Positions 1 to 11,130 of a stretch of 64,000 bases of DNA are shown here, piece by piece (the stretch's first letter is position 1; each line of letters opens with the position of its first letter). Source of the stretch: Lonicera japonica (taxonomy: Eukaryota; Streptophyta; Magnoliopsida; Dipsacales; Caprifoliaceae); the NCBI GenBank assembly GCA_021464415.1, contig CM038471.1, forward strand, positions 16,840,422 to 16,904,421, given 5' to 3'. The position numbers were made by a program, and so were the translations under genes. The notes beneath the pieces were generated by a model. That model was not told the origin of the DNA and searched no databases. It saw only the letters and a list, made by a program, of their open reading frames with translations.

Positions 1-358
1 GGTGCCTACTACAGACGCGTTCCTTCAGTTGCTTTTACAGGCTAATTTTTATATTATAAGGGACTGTTTTGTAATCATGTATATATTATAGGTAATTGGA
101 CTTTATCTAGGGTGGGATTTTTTCTGGATCTAAAGTATCATGGCCTTCTCATCATCTAAACAAAAAGAAAAAAAAACCTCTAATAATCCGTATTGGGCTT
201 ATTTCATATTTGTTAATTTATCTTTGTAAAGGCCTACCCTTCTTTTAAAGATAAATTAAATGCATGAGCCCATATATATATATATATACCTAAATAAATA
301 AAGGTGGATATTTAAAATATATATAAATAAATAAAAAACTGATGTGGGTGAGATTATA
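1..358. other. AT-rich flank left of nest 1
   Basis: This stretch is AT-rich with a short (TA)n run near 276-289. I see no open frame, no repeat terminus and no RNA gene. Its last five bases (354-358, TTATA) are the left target-site duplication of solo LTR A. Confidence 0.6.
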
Positions 359-524
359 TGTAACCCCTTATGTTTAAATTAATGTAAATTATGTAGCAGT
401 AAGTGTATCTTTTGTGTAACTTGCTTATAAATGGTTATAGTGTATTAAAAATCAAAGTTTTATAGTTTTGGAGACAACAGGCACCTGTTGAGGTTGATTC
501 TGAACAAAAAAAATTTATTGGCAC

Positions 525-2072
525 TGTGAGAATCCGCAAATGCAACCCCCGGGTCTCATTCCCGTTGTTGGGCGTCTAAAACGTCGAAAAGGATTCCGTC
601 GTTCCATTTGCTTCTATATGTTGATAATTCATATTGGGTATCCCTCTATCCTATTTTCTAGATGCAAGGGAGTTCGTTCAGAATTGCCAGTACGTTTTAC
701 GAGAAAACGGACAAAATAGTTGTGTAAGAGGAAAGGCTACAAATAAGCCTTTTTTTACACGTTTGTCTACGAAACCAGGATTCTATAGGGTTCGGAAACT
801 ATGTTATGGATTGGGAAGGTGTTAAGCACCCTTTCCGCCCTTTCGGTCTCTAGTGGTCTTATATGTTTATTTTATGTTGAAAAACGTGGATGCTTTTACT
901 GACAGTCTACTACTTTCCAAGTAAAAACCTTAATTTCTGGGGAAAGCGGAAAAAAGGGGTGAAAACCTTTGTGTTCCGAGATCCAATGTTTTGTTTTGAG
1001 AGATGTAAATATAAGTGACAAAAAAAAATTTCTTTCAAAGAGAGTTTCCCGTTTTATTTCTTAGATAATAACGGTTTTCTCGGGTTTTAACTTCTTTTGG
1101 AAAATTTCGGATCTTGTATCGGGACTAGTTTAATGTGGAATTAGAACTCTTGAGGGGAGTTCTTCCAGACACATCACAGTCTATGGAAGAGACAGGATGT
1201 ACCGGATTTTTTTTATTCCTATGTAAGTTTTATCGGTCCGGGTTTTGAAAACAAAATTTTGTCCGGATGATAAAGTACTTACTCTTCTGGTTTTGCAAAT
1301 GGTTTTATCAGGGTCCTTTGTTTTGAAAATAGTAGACTATTTATAACTTGGCAATAAGTTTATTCAAAAAAAAATGTGGACAGAACAACGGAAGTAAAAC
1401 AAGTACACAGATATCAAATTTAAATACTAGAAGAGATTTTCTTTACCTTCCCGACGAGAATAATAATAATAATAATAATAATAATAAAGAAAATATAATA
1501 CGGCAGAGAGATTTCCGGCGATAATGATCTTTTTCTTCTTCAGATATTTCCGAGAATTCGTTTTCAGAAACGGGACACGTTGAGTGTCGGGAATAGATTC
1601 GATGATTCTTCAAAAATAAGATTATAACATAAAATATTTGACGAAAGACTAGAAAATCATATATAAGCCAATAATTCTTCAATTCCCAATTGTTGTCCTT
1701 GAACCCTTGGGGGTGTTGGCATATTTATACTGCTCGGGGAGGTTTGTCGTGTGACATTTCCCCAAAAGGGACAAGTGTCGAGCGACATGTTGAGCAATGT
1801 CGCGCGACAAATGGCTGAAGTGACCCTTCTGACAGACTGATTTGTCAGGAAGTGGTTGGTCTGGGTCAGAGGGGTTTGTCGTGCAACATAAAGAGGATTG
1901 TCGCACGACATACTAATTTGTCGTGCGACAACCCCCTTTAAAAATAAGTTTGTTTGGCCAACAAACCCTTTCGGGCTAGTTTCGGGTGTTAGGGTGGGTT
2001 CCGGACTCCCAAAATAGTACTTCTCGAAGGTCATTAGGGTTCTTGCGGGGGTCACGAATTGGGGTATCTACA
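525..2072 (-). repeat. 3' LTR of Tat-1
   Basis: On the plus strand it starts TGTGAGAATCC and ends GGTATCTACA. It matches the 5' LTR (20260-21795) over its whole length with scattered substitutions and small indels. It contains an (AAT)n microsatellite at about 1461-1487 that is shorter in the other LTR. The U3 part, near 1717-1930, has a TATA box and six palindromes. Confidence 0.93.
1721..1930 (-). promoter_or_regulatory. Tat-1 U3 promoter: TATA plus six palindromes
   Basis: On the minus strand a TATA box (GTATAAATAT, 1721-1730) is preceded by six copies of a 12-bp palindrome, consensus TGTCGYGCGACA. They lie at 1745-1756, 1776-1787, 1798-1809, 1877-1888, 1899-1910 and 1919-1930. The third copy is the exact palindrome TGTCGCGCGACA. 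Most neighbouring copies start 20-31 bp apart. The same set recurs in the 5' LTR from 21468 onward. Placement directly upstream of TATA suggests protein-binding sites that control LTR transcription; that role is inferred. Confidence 0.75.
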
Positions 2073-2236
2073 GACCCTCTCGACTCAAGCTCCTTGCTTG
2101 CAAGGACTTGAGGCGACCTGGAGAGACCGTGGTCCATGGCTCCCGCAAGAACTCTAAGGAAGTGTGTGTATGCAAAAAGTGTTCGTGAATGCCTCCGGAG
2201 AGGGCTTTCGTTACCTCATTGCCTCTTTTGAGGACT

Positions 2237-2507
2237 TTCATTTGCTCCACTCGCCTCAGATGGGAGGACTACCATTTTTCTACTTTCCTCAGGTGGGAGG
2301 ACTACCATTACTCCACTTTGCCTCTTCGGGAGGGCTTAAAATCTTCTCGCCTCATGTGGGAGGACTACCATTGCTCCACTTTGCCTCTTTGGGAGGGCTT
2401 TAAATCTTCTCCCCTCATGTGGGAGGACTACCATTGCTCCACTTTGCCTCTCTGAGAGGGCTTTAAATCTTCTCTCCTCATGTGGGAGGACTATCATTGC
2501 TCCACTT
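2237..2507. repeat. 63-bp tandem repeat beside Tat-1 3' LTR, left part
   Basis: Imperfect units of about 63 bp repeat here. Each holds a GTGGGAGGACTACCATT segment, a TTGCTCCACTTTGCCTCT segment and a GGGAGGGCTTTAAATC segment. The array resumes at 6122 after the solo LTR C insertion and runs to about 6250. Tandem repeats just inside the 3' LTR are a known habit of Tat/Retand-type elements. Between this array and the LTR (2073-2236) I see only a short purine tract on the minus strand next to the LTR (GAGAGGGTC) that may be the polypurine tract. Confidence 0.8.
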
Positions 2508-5500
2508 TGTAACACCCCGTTCTTTCGTTTCCCGTGGTTGCTTTCATTCGTCCGCTTAATTTACCTCGGGTGGTGAATTTCTCATTCGGAGAGCCTCACA
2601 ATGTTCTATCACTCCTTATTGGTCATATTAGCCTCGTTCCACTCACTTGAGCGTTCGTTTAGTGATTCGAGTGGTTCGGATCGAAATCGAGGCGTAAATC
2701 ACGTGTTTCGTCTTTTCGCGATTCGTCAATTTTTGGCCAACTTTGAGAGGCCATAACTTCTTCATCCGATGTCCAAACGACTCTCTGTTTTTGGCCACGT
2801 CTTTATTTATTTTTCCTCTACAACTTTTGTGTTTGGGCCGAGTCGAGATTTAGCCGTTTCGAGGTCCGTTTCGAGCTCAGAAAGTCATTTGCTGTTGTAG
2901 TGACTTCCATGATCGATCATGGAAGGGCCATGATCGATCATGGAAGGGCCATGATCGATCATGGTCCTCCAGAGGAGTTCCAGAAGGGTTCATGATCGAT
3001 CATGGGGGACCCATGATCGATCATGGTTCACCAGTAAGTCGGTTTTGAGCGTATTTGACCCGTTTTTAAGCCATTTAACACCCCAAACTCTCCATTTTCG
3101 AAACCACAACATCTTAGGGAGTGAGTGAGAGACTTGAGGGAGATCTAGAGAGAGAGAGGGACTAGATATTCCATATTTCTCTCGTTCTTTCCAAGATTTG
3201 AGTTCCAAAACACCTCTCATGTCACTATTCATCGTCTTCCACCTCCGTCTTCGCGCGTGGAGCTAGGAGGCGAGCTTGGGTTTTTGTGATACGACATCTA
3301 CGCATCTTCAACACCTCGATTAAGCTTCAATCAGGTGGGAACACTAGTATAAAACTTCTTTTACAAACCTTTACTTGTTGTATTGGCGATTTGTATCCAA
3401 ATTGGGGATTTTCTACAAAAACCCTAGGTTGTATGCATGTTCATGGGGTTGGGCTAGATTAATGTTCGATTGGCGTTAGATATAGATGGGTTCTTGCATC
3501 TATTACAAATTCTGAGCATTTAATCCATGTTTTGACTTATATATGATATGATTCATCAAGACCCATCTTATACATGCATGGTAAGCCTAGGAATTTTGGG
3601 GTTTTGGGAATTGGGTGTGTTTGATGGTTAGATTATCACACATATACTATGAATTATCATTTCTTACCATGCCATGAACCTTGTTATCTCATATACACTT
3701 TATACCCACATGGTAGCCTAAGGTATGAACTAGGCTAAAGGAGATTTCGGGATTTGTGATTGGATTAGGGTTGGTTTTGAGTTATAAGAGGTAGATATAT
3801 GTAGATATGCCCCTAGTTGCAAGTGTAGAACATTATCCTCGAATTTGCGCTAGAAACCCACTTAAATGGAAACGGTATACACTAATCCTTGAGACTATTG
3901 ACCTGTATGGACCTTATTAGCTATAGTTACGAGAGTACACCTACGATATACTCTAGGAGAGTAGTAACTACAATTGGTGGGGCATGGGTTGCCTTGACGG
4001 TGAGTATATATGGCTAGAATGACACGAGAATTCTCATAAGTGGTATACGGTCTTGGTTTCATACACTTGATACATTAGACATTGGGAAATGTCGAATATG
4101 ACCTAATTGGCTATAAGGCCATGGAATGCAAACGTGATAGTGATGCTATCGATAACGATGATTATGTAATGATGACAATTGTGTGATTATATATATACAT
4201 ATTGTTAGCCATACGTGTGATGGATGATTGATGATTGTATACACTGATACGTGAGGAATCGAGATATTCCTGTTGTTGCGATCACACGTATGGGCTGGAT
4301 ATGATGATGTACCGAGCACCGGGTAGCTCCCCGTGACTCGAAGGAGGGCCGCCTATTGTCGCCCATGGGGGAAAAGGCCCTGTGCAAAAGGCCCTAAACC
4401 GTGCACGGGGAAAATGAAGTCGGTGACTCCGCCGGTGGTTGTGTGTGTCCACAAAGGAGAGCCCACTCTAGGTATCTTGCCTTCCGACAGGACTAAGTAT
4501 TCTCGGTTAGATGAGTTTCCCCGGCAAGCGGAGCAGGTCCTGTGTGCCACTACGTTCCTAATGGTGAGTTTCCCGGGAAGTAGTTGGGCTACTAATGGTC
4601 ATTACCCTGCTAGGGTATCGCCTGGTGTAGTTCTTTCCGGAGTGTCGAGATGGCTTGTATGAGGTGTTCTCCTCGTTAATTATTCGGAGTGTCATTCCCG
4701 GGAAAATGTCTTGAGGGTTATCTCCGAATGACCTACTTGGAGAACCAAGTCCCTGAGCTACTCCCCACTCGGAGGAGACATGGAAAAGAGCCACGGAATC
4801 TTCGGGATCCGTTGTTCTAGGCCTGGACTGACCGCGGGGTGAAACTGAGGCATTATGCTGGAGACGTGATACGAGAGGTATTGTGAGATTGTTGATTATG
4901 TTATTGTTATTGTATCGTATCGTATCATGTCTCGTATAAATTTACGTATGTTACCTTGGTTATGATATAAATGATGTAGAGACATAGGCGAACAATATTA
5001 GACGCACAGGGTACACATAGAGGACTATCGAGCATTCCATAATGTATTATATATAAAGTGGAAAGGCATGATAACTTGGAGTCTTAGATATATAATGTGG
5101 GCGTGGGAGTAAGTGTGATTCATGAGACTTGATAGCCGGATCATAATGAATCTAAAGCACTAATAATTGAAGGGAAATCATAACTAATGAAATAGCCTAT
5201 CGAGAGAACGCCGTAATATGACGCTTAGATGAATGATCTTGAGCTAAAAGCTTATTAGTTGGCCAAGTATACGATTTATAATAAATTATAAATAAAGTGG
5301 AAACAACCAATACTTGGCCTATAGCTATTGACTTTCGATGTAGGCACGGGTAGCCGATACAAGCTATAGAACTGATCTACTAAGGCGTGACGAACCTTAG
5401 GAAGCTAGTGTTAGAACGAAATGACCTTGGGTTGGCGATCTCTTGGTAATGTGGGAATACGTGAGAGGTACACCTATGGGATGATTACTATTTTGATCGG

Positions 5501-6121
5501 TTAGTTGGGTAGTTAGTATCCAGTGGCTAGGATGGGTATCCTAGTGTGTCAGTATGCATGCGAGTGTAGGTTTCATTGCACTGCACGGTTTTTAAACCAT
5601 TGCATATGAGTAAAACAAATATTTTCTATATATATATAGTTCCACTGAGCCCGAATTTGGCTCATTCCTTTCTTTCCCCAGTTTTCCAGGTCGGGCTTCG
5701 GGATTGGCACATGGTACTCGTCTATAGAGCCTCTGGTGTCCATTACCTTTTGTAGTCCTTGAGTCAAGGACTAAGTTATATGTATAATCCTTTAAGTTTG
5801 TTGTATAGACTTTGATTTGATATACAATTGGCATTGTAAACTTGTATTGATGGTTTTCATATGTGGAGTTGATTTAAATGTGGTTTGATGTGATTTTACT
5901 TTTATGGAACGTGGTTTTAAATGTTACAGGAAGGTTTATTAATGAAATAAACTCCACATGCCAAAGTTTTCTAAATCGGGATTTCTAAAGATCATGTTTT
6001 TATTAAAGTAAAGTTTTTAAAAGTTGTAGATTATTTTAATTTAAACCCGCCGTCACGTACGGCATCGTGATTAACCGAGTCCCGGAGGTGAAAATCTCGG
6101 AACGGGATTCGGGGCGTCACA
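2508..6121. mobile_element. Solo LTR C (3.6 kb), nested in the Tat-1 repeat array
   Basis: It starts TGTAACACCCC and ends GGGGCGTCACA. It is flanked by identical CACTT duplications (2503-2507 and 6122-6126) and interrupts the 63-bp tandem array cleanly. At 3614 bp with no recognisable protein domain, it fits a solo LTR of a large-LTR gypsy family. It is related to LTR E (24103-42969): shared stretches include the region around 3347-3485, matching 25075-25210, and the last 110 bp, matching the end of LTR E. It also shares a segment (TTTGACCCGTTTTTAAG, about 3055) with the Tekay LTR, so a Tekay-related family is likely. Small frames inside it, such as 4333-4662, resemble nothing known. Confidence 0.88.
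2905..3026. repeat. Five-copy palindrome array CCATGATCGATCATGG
   Basis: The 16-bp palindrome CCATGATCGATCATGG lies at 2907-2922, 2928-2943, 2949-2964, 2990-3005 (first base T) and 3011-3026. The first copy extends to a 20-bp palindrome (2905-2924). Spacing is 21 bp for three of the four intervals, two DNA helical turns, which would put the sites on one face of the DNA. The array sits about 400 bp from the LTR start. Confidence 0.9.
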
Positions 6122-7087
6122 CACTTTGCCTCTCTGGGAGGGCTTTAAATCTTCTCGCCTAATGTGGGAGGACTACCATTGCTCCACTTTGCCTCTCTAG
6201 GAGGGCTTGTGTTTGTAATTTGCCTCGGGGAGGGCTTGTGTTTGTACTTCAGTGAATTTGGTTGTCTCTCTTAGACTGCTAGAGTGAGAGAGAGAAATTT
6301 TGTGAGAGTGAAAAGAGTTTCTTGGGAGTTTAAACTTTATCTGGATGTCCTTTTCCCTGTATTTTTCTAAAATTTTACCCTTATGTTTTCCTCGAGTGAG
6401 GATACTTCTCTCAGAAAGCAGTTTTCGAATTTCTTCTGCTCTTCGCAGAGTGATGATTTGAGGTTTTTCCAAACCATCTCTTATCTATCGTGCTGAAAAG
6501 AAAATTTGCACGAAAGGTCAATCTCTGGTCTCTTTAGTTCTCACTTTTGGTGGGACCACATCGTTTTCTGTTTTTCGATGCCCTTATTTCTTCCTCTCTT
6601 TGGGAAAGACTTTTCCTGGCCTTCTCTGTTTTTGACCACGAGTCTTTTTTATCCCTTGTCGTGATCAGGAGCCTTACTCACCCAAAACGAAGCCCTGAGC
6701 TGGTTTTGGCCTAGCTGTCACTTTTGATGTGGCTCTCCCTGTCACTCTGTATTTATGTTTCTCTCGCTCGCTCTGGCCGCTCATGCGGGTTCCTTCTCTT
6801 TTCTACTCTTTCAATTTTTTCCTATTCCCATCTTATTTTGGTACTTTCTTTTCCCATTGATGGTCTTAGTTCCTTTTGGGAGATCAGAGATTACTTTAAC
6901 CGTTGTATTTTGCTTTCGCATTTTCGGAGAGATGACTTGGAAGTCTTTTTCTCGAATTATTTTTTTTATTATTTTTTTTTCATGAGTGTGCGGTATTCAG
7001 AAAGGTTTTTCGAAAACTGTTTCTTTGAAGTATTCCTGCAAGAGACAAAATGAGACAAAGGTCAAAAAGTCAGGGGAGGGGACAAAA
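6122..7087. repeat. Rest of 63-bp array, then unassigned Tat-1 3' region
   Basis: The tandem array continues to about 6250. The remainder (6250-7087) is pyrimidine-rich on the plus strand and has no convincing frame. The stretch 6560-6750 resembles 36170-36320 of Tat-2, including the shared phrase TTTTTCGATGCCCTTATT, so this is a conserved non-coding part of the Tat 3' region. Confidence 0.6.
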
Positions 7088-7129
7088 TGTCGCGCGACAT
7101 CTCGGTGGATAGGTGTTTGTCGCGCGACA
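7088..7129 (+). promoter_or_regulatory. Two TGTCGCGCGACA sites before the antisense PMD gene
   Basis: Exact copies of TGTCGCGCGACA lie at 7088-7099 and 7118-7129, about 120 bp before the ATG of the antisense PMD gene. They are the same motif as in the Tat-1 LTR. The intervening leader is pyrimidine-rich and I see no clear TATA box in it. The promoter role is inferred. Confidence 0.6.
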
Positions 7130-7249
7130 AACTCAAATTCTCTCCTTTCTTTTTCTCTTTCTAGCTCTCTTTCTTTCTTCTCTCAAGCGCTGAAACCCTG
7201 GCGCTTTCTCTACTTTTCCGACCCTCTTCTTCATTTTATTCATACGCTG

Positions 7250-10200
7250 ATGGATCCTGCACAGCCTGATCGACTTAAGGGTGACCAGGAGGAGGTCACC
7301 TTTACTGATGCCCAGGGAGTTCTCCGGTGCAGCCCTCACCATGATGACTGGGCGAACCTCGACTGGTACGACGAGGATGGGGTGGACCGCGGTCGGGCGA
7401 TGGTCTACCGAGAGGTTACCCGGGCTGATCCAGTCCCGGATGTTCCTTGGCTCTTAATGGAGCCTGTTTCTCATGAGATCCGTCGACGGTCTCTGGTATG
7501 TCTTCTTTTCGTGTGTTTATTTGTTCGATTATTTCTGTCGTTTCCTGCATGTATTTAAACAATTCTTATATTTAGTATGCATGTTTGCCTAGAAATAACA
7601 TCCGATTTAGTGAACACATACTTTTACTTGTGATACCCTTTAGGTTTAGAAAATTACATAATTTACCCTTATAACCCTATAACTCTCATAATTACACCAA
7701 AGTACCCTCAGGTTTAGAAAATTACATAATTTACCCTTATAACCCTATAACTTTCATAATTACACCAAAGTACCCTTAGGTTTAGAAAATTTACATAATT
7801 TACCCCTATAACCCTATAACTCTCAAAATTATACCAAAGTACCCTCAGGTTTGGAAAATTATATAATTTACCCTTATAACCCTATAACTCTCATAATTAC
7901 GCCAAAGTACCCTCAGGTTTTAAAAAATTACATAATTTACCCTTATAACCCTATAACTCTCATAATTACACCAAAGTACCCTCAGGTTCTAGAAAATTAC
8001 ATAATTTACCCTTATAACCCTATAACTCTTATAATTACACCAAAGTGCCCTCAGGTTACTATACTTATATTTATATCTCCGTTTTGTGGTCTCTAGTGGG
8101 TCAGCCGAGGTTGGGGTTCTCCCAACGCTATTTCTTTAGAGTGGCGACAGGCACCGGCCCCTATCTAGGAGTTGCTCCTTGCGACTCTATTTGGCCCTCT
8201 TTTCGATGCCCTCCTGGAACGGGTATCTAGGGTGGCTGTGTTGGTGTCGGCTCTAGCCTCTCACTAGTGGGACACCACTCACACCTTTTCTTGGAGCTAG
8301 GGGGAAATGACGATGACCCCCCTCGACTTATTTGCTTTGATCGGGATTCCTTCAGGGGGTCCCTATACAGATTGATGTCCCCTTGCGTCTGACGGTAGAG
8401 GGCATTGTTGGCGCACTTGGATGGTTCTCGGAGCGACGGAGTTCTGGTGATACGATCCCCCTGGTGGTTTTGGTTACGCGTCTGGCCACAGAGAGAGCCC
8501 GGCTAGTTGCTTTAGGGGTGCCGATGACCCGGCAGGAGGCGCTTTAGTATGCCTGTGTCCTTCTCTTATTAACGCTCCATGATCTATTTGAGGCCCGTGG
8601 GGGGGACACGGCCCATCTTTGGTGGTTGCCCTATCTCCGAGATTTTAGCATCATGTTTGACTACGACTGGGGGGGCTTCATTCTGGCTGTCTTATATGAT
8701 GCTGTGGACCAGGTTTCTCGCCACCTAGCCCTGAACCTTAAGGGCTTCTCATTGCTGCGGGAGGTACACACGTTTGTCCCCTTATCTTTGCTTCAGTCCT
8801 TTACATATTATCTACTAATATTGTTGCTGATATTCTTTTGTCTTCTTTCTTTTTCAGAGTTGGTTTGTGGCTTACAGTCGTCTGGGTTGTGCCCAGGTGG
8901 ATCTCCTCGTTGAGAACAAGGATCAGTTTCCCCTTCTCCGCCGATTCATTGCGGGGAACTACAGGGTCCCTATGTATATCGGACTCAGGAGACCAGAGCT
9001 GCTGCCGTCCATGACCTGCTGGAGGAGCAGGTAAATATCTTAGTATTCTTTCTTTTCAATAAATGAATAGTAAATAGAATAAAAATAACTGAAATAAAAT
9101 TTTGTTCTTTTATTTAGATTGAGTGGGCCCCCTAGGGTGATCTGGGTCTCCACTTTGGGTATGGTCGTGCTTTGACCGCCTCGAGGACCAGGCGGCTTAT
9201 CAGGGATGAGTACGGCCTTCACTTCTATTTAGGCGAGAGGGTCATTCGCCAGCATACACCGGCCCAGTGGCCTCGAGTTTCTTTATTCCCACCAGTTCTG
9301 ATGAGGCTGACGGGCAAGATCGACCCGGTGACAGTGCAGGCTCTGATTGACAGGCTTGGCTTTCAGACGTTTACCGAGAAAGGAGACTATGCTGCCTTCA
9401 CTGCCCGTTACTTGATGAAGGAGCGGAAGGGGACTCGGGGATGGGTCTTCTATGAGAGGTACCGGGTGTTGGGAGGTGATCCCAATTATATACGAGGACA
9501 GACTCATCTGTCTAGGACGGTCCCTGGTCATCTGCCACCTATCCCCGATCAGAGGGACAATATTCTTGATTCTGATGATGATGACCCCGAGGGAGAGAGG
9601 GGTGTCCCTGCTGTTGCTGAGGGAAGTGATGATAGACCCGAGGGAGGTGGGGCAACGGCGGTTCCAGAGCAGCAGCCTCAGACAGTTCCCATGGGGGAGC
9701 AGCGCGCTGGTGATGAGGGTTTTGAGTTTCCTACTGGTCCTTCGGTATCTCCAGGGGTCGTATTCGACGCGGCAGAGGCTGCTGAGGGGGGAGCAGGATT
9801 TTCTGAGCAGTCCTGGGAGCCTGAGGACTTCGGGGCTGATTATGAGCAGTTTGGGCGGACCCCTCCTATTGCGGCGGCTACTCCTTTTAGTGGGAGCCCG
9901 CCTCTGGGAGTGACGGCTATTGCGGATCCTCCGGGTGTCCGTACTTATGTCACCTTGACCCCCCTTCCATCGACTGTTATGGGCCCTCCGACCCGATCTC
10001 TTGGTCTTGGTGGCTCTTCTTCTCAGCCTCCCATGTTCCTAATCCGTGAGGAGGGTGGGTCTATTTCTGCGGCAGTGCCGTGACATCCCATCTCTTCCTC
10101 AGGACATCACTTACGTTGGTGTTGGTTTTCGCCGCTATACCATGCCCAAGGATACTTTTGACTATCTGGGCGGTCGCGTGGGTGATGAGGTACATCCTTT

Positions 10201-10661
10201 TATTTTTGTTCTCTGCCGTTCTTTTATATCTGTTTATCTCTAAGATTTGCTAATTCCGTTTTGCTTTTTCTTCTTCTTTTTTTTTTTTGCAGCGGGTGAG
10301 CGTTCGTGCGGCGGACCTGAGGGCCCTTCATGCCCAGTACCTCTACAACTGGAACCTCTTCCAGTTCGTCGGTCGGGACCCCACGGCGTACATGTGCTAC
10401 TACCAGAGGGCGATCGACGTGTCTCTTCGGGTGGATGACCTTTTGTCTTCCTCTCGTGCTCGGACGGAGTCTCAGAGGAGCAGTAGCTGGACCTCCAAGC
10501 GCTCGCGGTCTTTGGTGATTCGCCCTACGGCTCTGGTTCAGTCGACGGGGCCCTCTCAGGCAGCAGGTCCCTCTCGTTCAGACGTCCCAGTGGTCTATCC
10601 TATTCCTGAGGAGGGTTCGGGTGATAGCGGGAGCGTGTCGAAGCGCGCTCGAATAGATTAG
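7250..10661 (+). pseudogene. Antisense plant mobile domain (PMD) gene in Tat-1, decayed
   Basis: This spliced gene runs opposite to gag-pol. Exon 1 is 7250-7495 (starts MDPAQPDRL). Later exons are about 8097-8763, 8858-9030, 9118-10189 and 10293-10661 (ends KRARID), with GT-AG introns and pyrimidine-rich acceptors. Hallmarks of the plant mobile domain (PF10536 family) appear in order: DALLERV near 8205, THTF...GEMTMTPLDLFALIGIP near 8278-8356, YDWGGFILAVLY near 8653, and YLGERVIRQH near 9223. The C-terminal part is rich in Pro, Gly and Glu and ends in basic residues. PMD proteins (MAIN/MAIL1 relatives) are known as host genes and as passengers of transposons; their biochemical activity is unclear. 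Stops (for example 8298-8300 and the TAG in the exon starting 9118) and frameshifts near 9000 and 10050 make it non-functional. Exon borders are my reading and need transcript support. Confidence 0.75.
7642..8052. repeat. 68-bp minisatellite in intron 1 of the PMD gene
   Basis: Six tandem units of 68-69 bp start at 7642, 7710, 7778, 7847, 7915 and 7984, each opening AGGTTTAGAAAATTACATAA or a close variant. Every unit junction reads CCCTCAGGTT or similar, so it contains an AG-GT pair. Periodic translations of this region are artefacts of the repeat. Confidence 0.93.
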
Positions 10662-11009
10662 TTTTTCTTTCCTACATTTAGTTAGTTTCAAACATATATG
10701 TAGTTTTATTTTTAGACATTTAGACAGATATTTGTTGGTAGTTTTTGGTTTTGAAAACTGTTCTTTTATTGGATTTATGAAAATCTTTATTTGTGCCGAT
10801 GACATATTTTTATTCCCAACCTGTGATGAAAGATTTAAATAATTAAATAATTACATGAATCAATAGATTTAGGAGCCATACCATGTGATGCAGTGGTACT
10901 TAAGGTTCCTGCAAAAGAACAGAGTGAGCATAATTCATACAAAAAGTGATTCTTTCAGCAAAAATGACTCTTACGTGTAAAAAGGCCAAAAAATAGGGTA
11001 CACCAAAGA
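10662..11009. other. Spacer between the two antisense genes
   Basis: This is AT-rich DNA with no frame of note. It should hold the 3' end of the PMD transcript and the upstream part of the next promoter. No distinct polyadenylation signal stands out. Confidence 0.5.
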
Positions 11010-11092
11010 GGATTGTCGCGCGACAATCCCTCCTGGATATGGGTTTGTCACGAGACAAACAGGTACATGACCCTCTTTTTTGCTATAAATAC
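11010..11092 (+). promoter_or_regulatory. Antisense promoter: palindromes plus TATA box
   Basis: A perfect 20-bp palindrome GGATTGTCGCGCGACAATCC (11010-11029) contains the Tat-1 LTR core motif. A second imperfect copy, TGTCACGAGACA, is at 11046-11057. A good TATA box (TATAAATAC, 11084-11092) follows 27 bp later, and an ATG lies at 11131. The order and spacing (palindromes, TATA, short leader, start codon) mirror the LTR U3 on the opposite strand. Confidence 0.72.
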
Positions 11093-11130
11093 ACGCATCT
11101 CCCTTCCTTCATCCCCACACCTTTCCCAAA

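Noticed and set aside
4333..4662. 109-codon frame in LTR C
   Set aside because: No recognisable domain, overlapping frames on the other strand, and it lies within a non-coding solo LTR.
6724..7558. Frame reading into the PMD exon from 6986
   Set aside because: Only the part from 7250 resembles a protein; upstream is pyrimidine-rich leader containing the palindromes, so the start was placed at 7250.
7851..8096. Open frame with a repeated peptide (NYIIYPYNPITLIITPK)
   Set aside because: It is produced by the 68-69-bp minisatellite in an intron; unit lengths not all divisible by three break it elsewhere.
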